Shown here piece after piece: positions 4,831-6,068 of a stretch of DNA of 6,068 bases (positions are counted from its first letter, which is position 1; each line of letters opens with the position of its first letter). Below the pieces are notes generated by a model. The model searched no databases, was not told where the DNA came from, and saw nothing but the letters and a program-made list of their open reading frames with translations. A program made the translations under genes and the position numbers. The stretch spans positions 1-6,068 of the forward strand of contig JAPUIR010000126.1 of assembly GCA_027296805.1 (NCBI GenBank). Reading direction: 5' to 3'. Source of the DNA: Chloroflexota bacterium (lineage in GTDB: Bacteria > Chloroflexota > Dehalococcoidia > Bin125).

Positions 4831-4893
4831 CACGAGCGGAGCGAAGAGCTAATGCGTAGCGAGCTTTCCACGAGCGGAGCGAAGAGCTAATGC
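4831..4893 (+). repeat. 38-bp spaced duplication of a translation initiation region
   Basis: A 25-base block (CACGAGCGGAGCGAAGAGCT followed by AATGC) occurs at 4831-4855 and again at 4869-4893. Each copy carries GGAG ten bases before an ATG. The second ATG (4890) starts the next gene. The first (4852) starts a 12-codon frame, MRSELSTSGAKS, whose TAA at 4888-4890 overlaps the ATG at 4890. Confidence 0.82.
4876..4879 (+). promoter_or_regulatory. Repeat-borne ribosome binding site for the gene at 4890
   Basis: GGAG lies ten bases before the ATG at 4890, inside the second copy of the 25-base repeat. It is a moderate match with long spacing. Reinitiation from the 12-codon frame that ends TAATG could help. 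Confidence 0.45.
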
Positions 4894-5252
4894 CCTTCAT
4901 TCGCACCACCGTCCCCTTCAACGAAGCCGCGCGCGGTCGCGTCCTCCGCGGCCTCGTCCGCCCCAACGGCCGCGACGACCTCCTCCTCGCTGAGACCGAC
5001 GACGTGCGCCCCGGCGACGAAGTCTTGGACCCCGACACCTTTCACGCCCAGCGCCAAGCCATCATCGACGCCAACGGCGTCGCCCCCGAGTTCCCCCTTC
5101 CCCTTCCCGATCCCGTCCTCGAACAGATCCTGGACCTCCTCGATCAGCCCGACCCCAACCTCAACACCGCCGACCTCAAAGCCCTCACCCTCCTCGCCCT
5201 CCGCTGGCTCTTCCGCGACCCGCTCGCTGTCCGCCGCGACCAAACCCCATGA
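4890..5252 (+). CDS. Small tail-module protein of unknown function
   Basis: This gene encodes 120 residues. I do not recognise a family. The N-terminal third (RTTVPFNEAARGRVLRGLVRPNGRDDLLLAETDDVRPGDEVLD) looks like short beta strands with a turn-rich GRDD segment. The middle is Pro/Leu-rich (PLPLPDPVLEQILDLLDQP, about 70-88), and the end is a probable amphipathic helix (TADLKALTLLALRWLFRDPLAVRRD). It has no signal peptide, no clear transmembrane segment and no cysteines. C-rich third positions match the neighbours, which supports real coding. Its stop overlaps the start of the hub gene (ATGA), so the two are probably translated together and may work together at the tail tip. Its start lies inside a repeated block, so the 5' end may have been rebuilt by duplication. 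It could be a small baseplate adaptor or a chaperone for the hub; this is position-based guesswork. Confidence 0.68.
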   Translation: MPFIRTTVPFNEAARGRVLRGLVRPNGRDDLLLAETDDVRPGDEVLDPDTFHAQRQAIIDANGVAPEFPLPLPDPVLEQILDLLDQPDPNLNTADLKALTLLALRWLFRDPLAVRRDQTP

Positions 5253-6068
5253 CCGTCCAACCCCAGATCCCCAATCCCCAGACTGACGTCACCCTCTTCC
5301 ATCGCGCCGCCGGCGGCGAACTCATCGCCGTCCGCCCTTTCGTCCGACTCCAGTGGACCCGTTCCTTCGTCGCCTCTGGGACCTTTCGACTCGAAACCAC
5401 CGTCGACCACGGCGCCGAGATCCAGTGTGGCGACAGCCTCGACATCGAGCTCGCTGGCCGCCGCGACTTCACCGGCATCGTCCAGCACCGCACCCTCGTG
5501 GATCGCGCCGGCGCACCTCCGCTCGTCACCATCGAAGGCCTCGATCTCACCTGGTGGCTCCACCAGCGCGTCATCGTGCCTCCCCCCACCGTCTCGCATG
5601 ACGAACAGATCGCCGTCCCCGCCGAATCCGCCATCCACCACTACATCCAGGACCACCTCCTCAGCCCCACCGACGCCCTGCGCACCATCCCCCAGCCGGC
5701 CACTCTGGATCCCCTCCACGACCCGCCCCTGGGCCCCAACCTCAGCGTCCGTGCCCGCTACATCAACCTCGCCCGTCAGGTGCAGCGCCTCGCCACCCAG
5801 GCCGGCCTCGGCCTCGAGGCCTCCCGCGACGACGACGGCCTCATGCACTTCGCCGTCCGCACCCCCAGCGATCACGGCGCCGCCTCCGCGCAGCCCGTCC
5901 GCTTCACATCCCATGACGGCCTCATCGCGCGCCTCGCCTACGTCGAAAGTGCCATCCGCACCCGCAACGCCGTCTACGTCCTCGGCGCCGGTGACGCCGA
6001 GAATCGCCTCGTCGAACTCGTCACCGACGACACCGACATCGCCCTCCGCCACCGCCGGGAACTCGCCC
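5249..6068 (+). CDS. ReqiPepy6 Gp37-like tail hub protein (partial, runs off the right edge)
   Basis: 273 codons are visible from an ATG that overlaps the preceding stop (ATGA). Gp37-like proteins occupy the Tal / baseplate hub position, closing the tail tip below Dit. The visible part begins with two strand-rich segments: TDVTLFHRAAGGELIAVRPF (12-31) and LQWTRSFVASGTFRLET (34-50, the 'W.r....G.F.L' pattern). ELAGRRDFTGIVQH (67-80) gives the 'G.V.' strand. Then come VTIEGLDLTWWLHQRVIVPP (93-112, matching 'v.G.dL...L..R.i.pp'), AIHHYIQDHLL (128-138), RYINLARQVQRLATQAGLGLEASRDDDGLMHFAV (170-203) and PVRFTSHDGLIARLAYVES (216-234). The order and spacing agree well with the family. Start chosen by overlap; no strong Shine-Dalgarno. 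The C-terminus, which might hold a lytic domain, is not in the window. Confidence 0.78.
   Translation, partial: MTVQPQIPNPQTDVTLFHRAAGGELIAVRPFVRLQWTRSFVASGTFRLETTVDHGAEIQCGDSLDIELAGRRDFTGIVQHRTLVDRAGAPPLVTIEGLDLTWWLHQRVIVPPPTVSHDEQIAVPAESAIHHYIQDHLLSPTDALRTIPQPATLDPLHDPPLGPNLSVRARYINLARQVQRLATQAGLGLEASRDDDGLMHFAVRTPSDHGAASAQPVRFTSHDGLIARLAYVESAIRTRNAVYVLGAGDAENRLVELVTDDTDIALRHRRELA

Larger units (their letters stand above)
4720..4889 (+). repeat. Non-coding repeat patch between the receptor-binding gene and the next gene
   Basis: This 170-base gap, the longest in the window, is almost entirely short direct repeats. GGAGGCGAGCTT occurs at 4743-4754 and 4760-4771. A 17-base block, GCGAGCTTTCCACGAGC, occurs at 4764-4780 and 4859-4875. 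GAGCTAA occurs at 4713-4719 (the stop of the upstream gene), 4846-4852 and 4884-4890 (touching the next start). Several spacings are multiples of 19. Composition is more A/G-rich than the flanking genes. Only weak hairpins were seen (for example GCTA-atgcg-TAGC), with no T-run terminator and no clear promoter. Confidence 0.8.

Noticed and set aside
3514..4833. 439-codon open frame on the minus strand opposite the receptor-binding gene
   Set aside because: It is rich in Gly, Ala, Val, Glu and Asp, as expected when C-ending sense codons are read antisense. It has no motif, and the plus-strand frame has clear tail-protein patterns.
4720..4889. CRISPR array or classical iteron origin
   Set aside because: The repeats are contiguous 19-bp units without unique spacers of constant size, and no cas or replication initiator gene is near.
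4720..4889. Intrinsic transcription terminator after the receptor-binding gene
   Set aside because: Only 4-5 bp stems were found by eye, with no T-run, and the downstream genes need read-through or a promoter that I could not identify.
5144..6052. 302-codon open frame on the minus strand opposite the hub gene
   Set aside because: It has the same antisense Gly/Val/Asp/Glu-rich composition, and the plus strand matches the Gp37-like family along its whole visible length.

Overview
The window is a densely packed tail-morphogenesis module of a tailed phage, prophage or phage-derived particle. All genes are on the + strand and the right edge cuts the last one. The DNA is very GC-rich. The third codon position is dominated by C rather than G (CTC for Leu, GCC, GTC, ACC, ATC, GAC), which gives the + strand a strong C excess. 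This points to a high-GC bacterial host, but nothing in the window fixes the taxon. The last gene resembles the Rhodococcus phage ReqiPepy6 Gp37 family, known mainly from phages of Gram-positive hosts; that alone is weak evidence.

Layout: the last 30 codons of an upstream gene (1-95); a probable tail terminator (92-511); the major tail tube protein (592-1152); a tail assembly chaperone (1152-1607) with a -1 frame extension (to 1849) that is probably joined by programmed ribosomal frameshifting; a very short probable tape measure protein with 21-residue repeats (1863-2558); a distal tail (Dit) protein (2572-3486); a baseplate or receptor-binding protein with a C-terminal lectin-like beta-sandwich (3526-4719); a 170-bp non-coding stretch made almost entirely of short direct repeats (4720-4889); a small unknown gene (4890-5252); and the start of a Gp37-like tail hub protein (5249 to the edge). 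Four gene junctions overlap (GTGA, TGATG and ATGA types), so the genes are probably co-transcribed and translationally coupled. No promoter, terminator, tRNA or CRISPR array is visible.

How the genes work together: tube subunits polymerise around the tape measure protein, which the chaperone and its frameshift product keep soluble. The terminator caps the end of the tube that joins the head. Dit and the hub form the tip that starts assembly, and the lectin-domain protein probably contacts the host. The order terminator, tube, chaperone(s), short tape measure, Dit resembles compact siphophages and gene transfer agents. The 231-residue tape measure predicts an unusually short tail. The parts most worth a second look are the short repeat-bearing tape measure protein, the likely frameshift site C_CCT_TTT, and the repeat patch that includes a duplicated copy of the initiation region of the gene at 4890.
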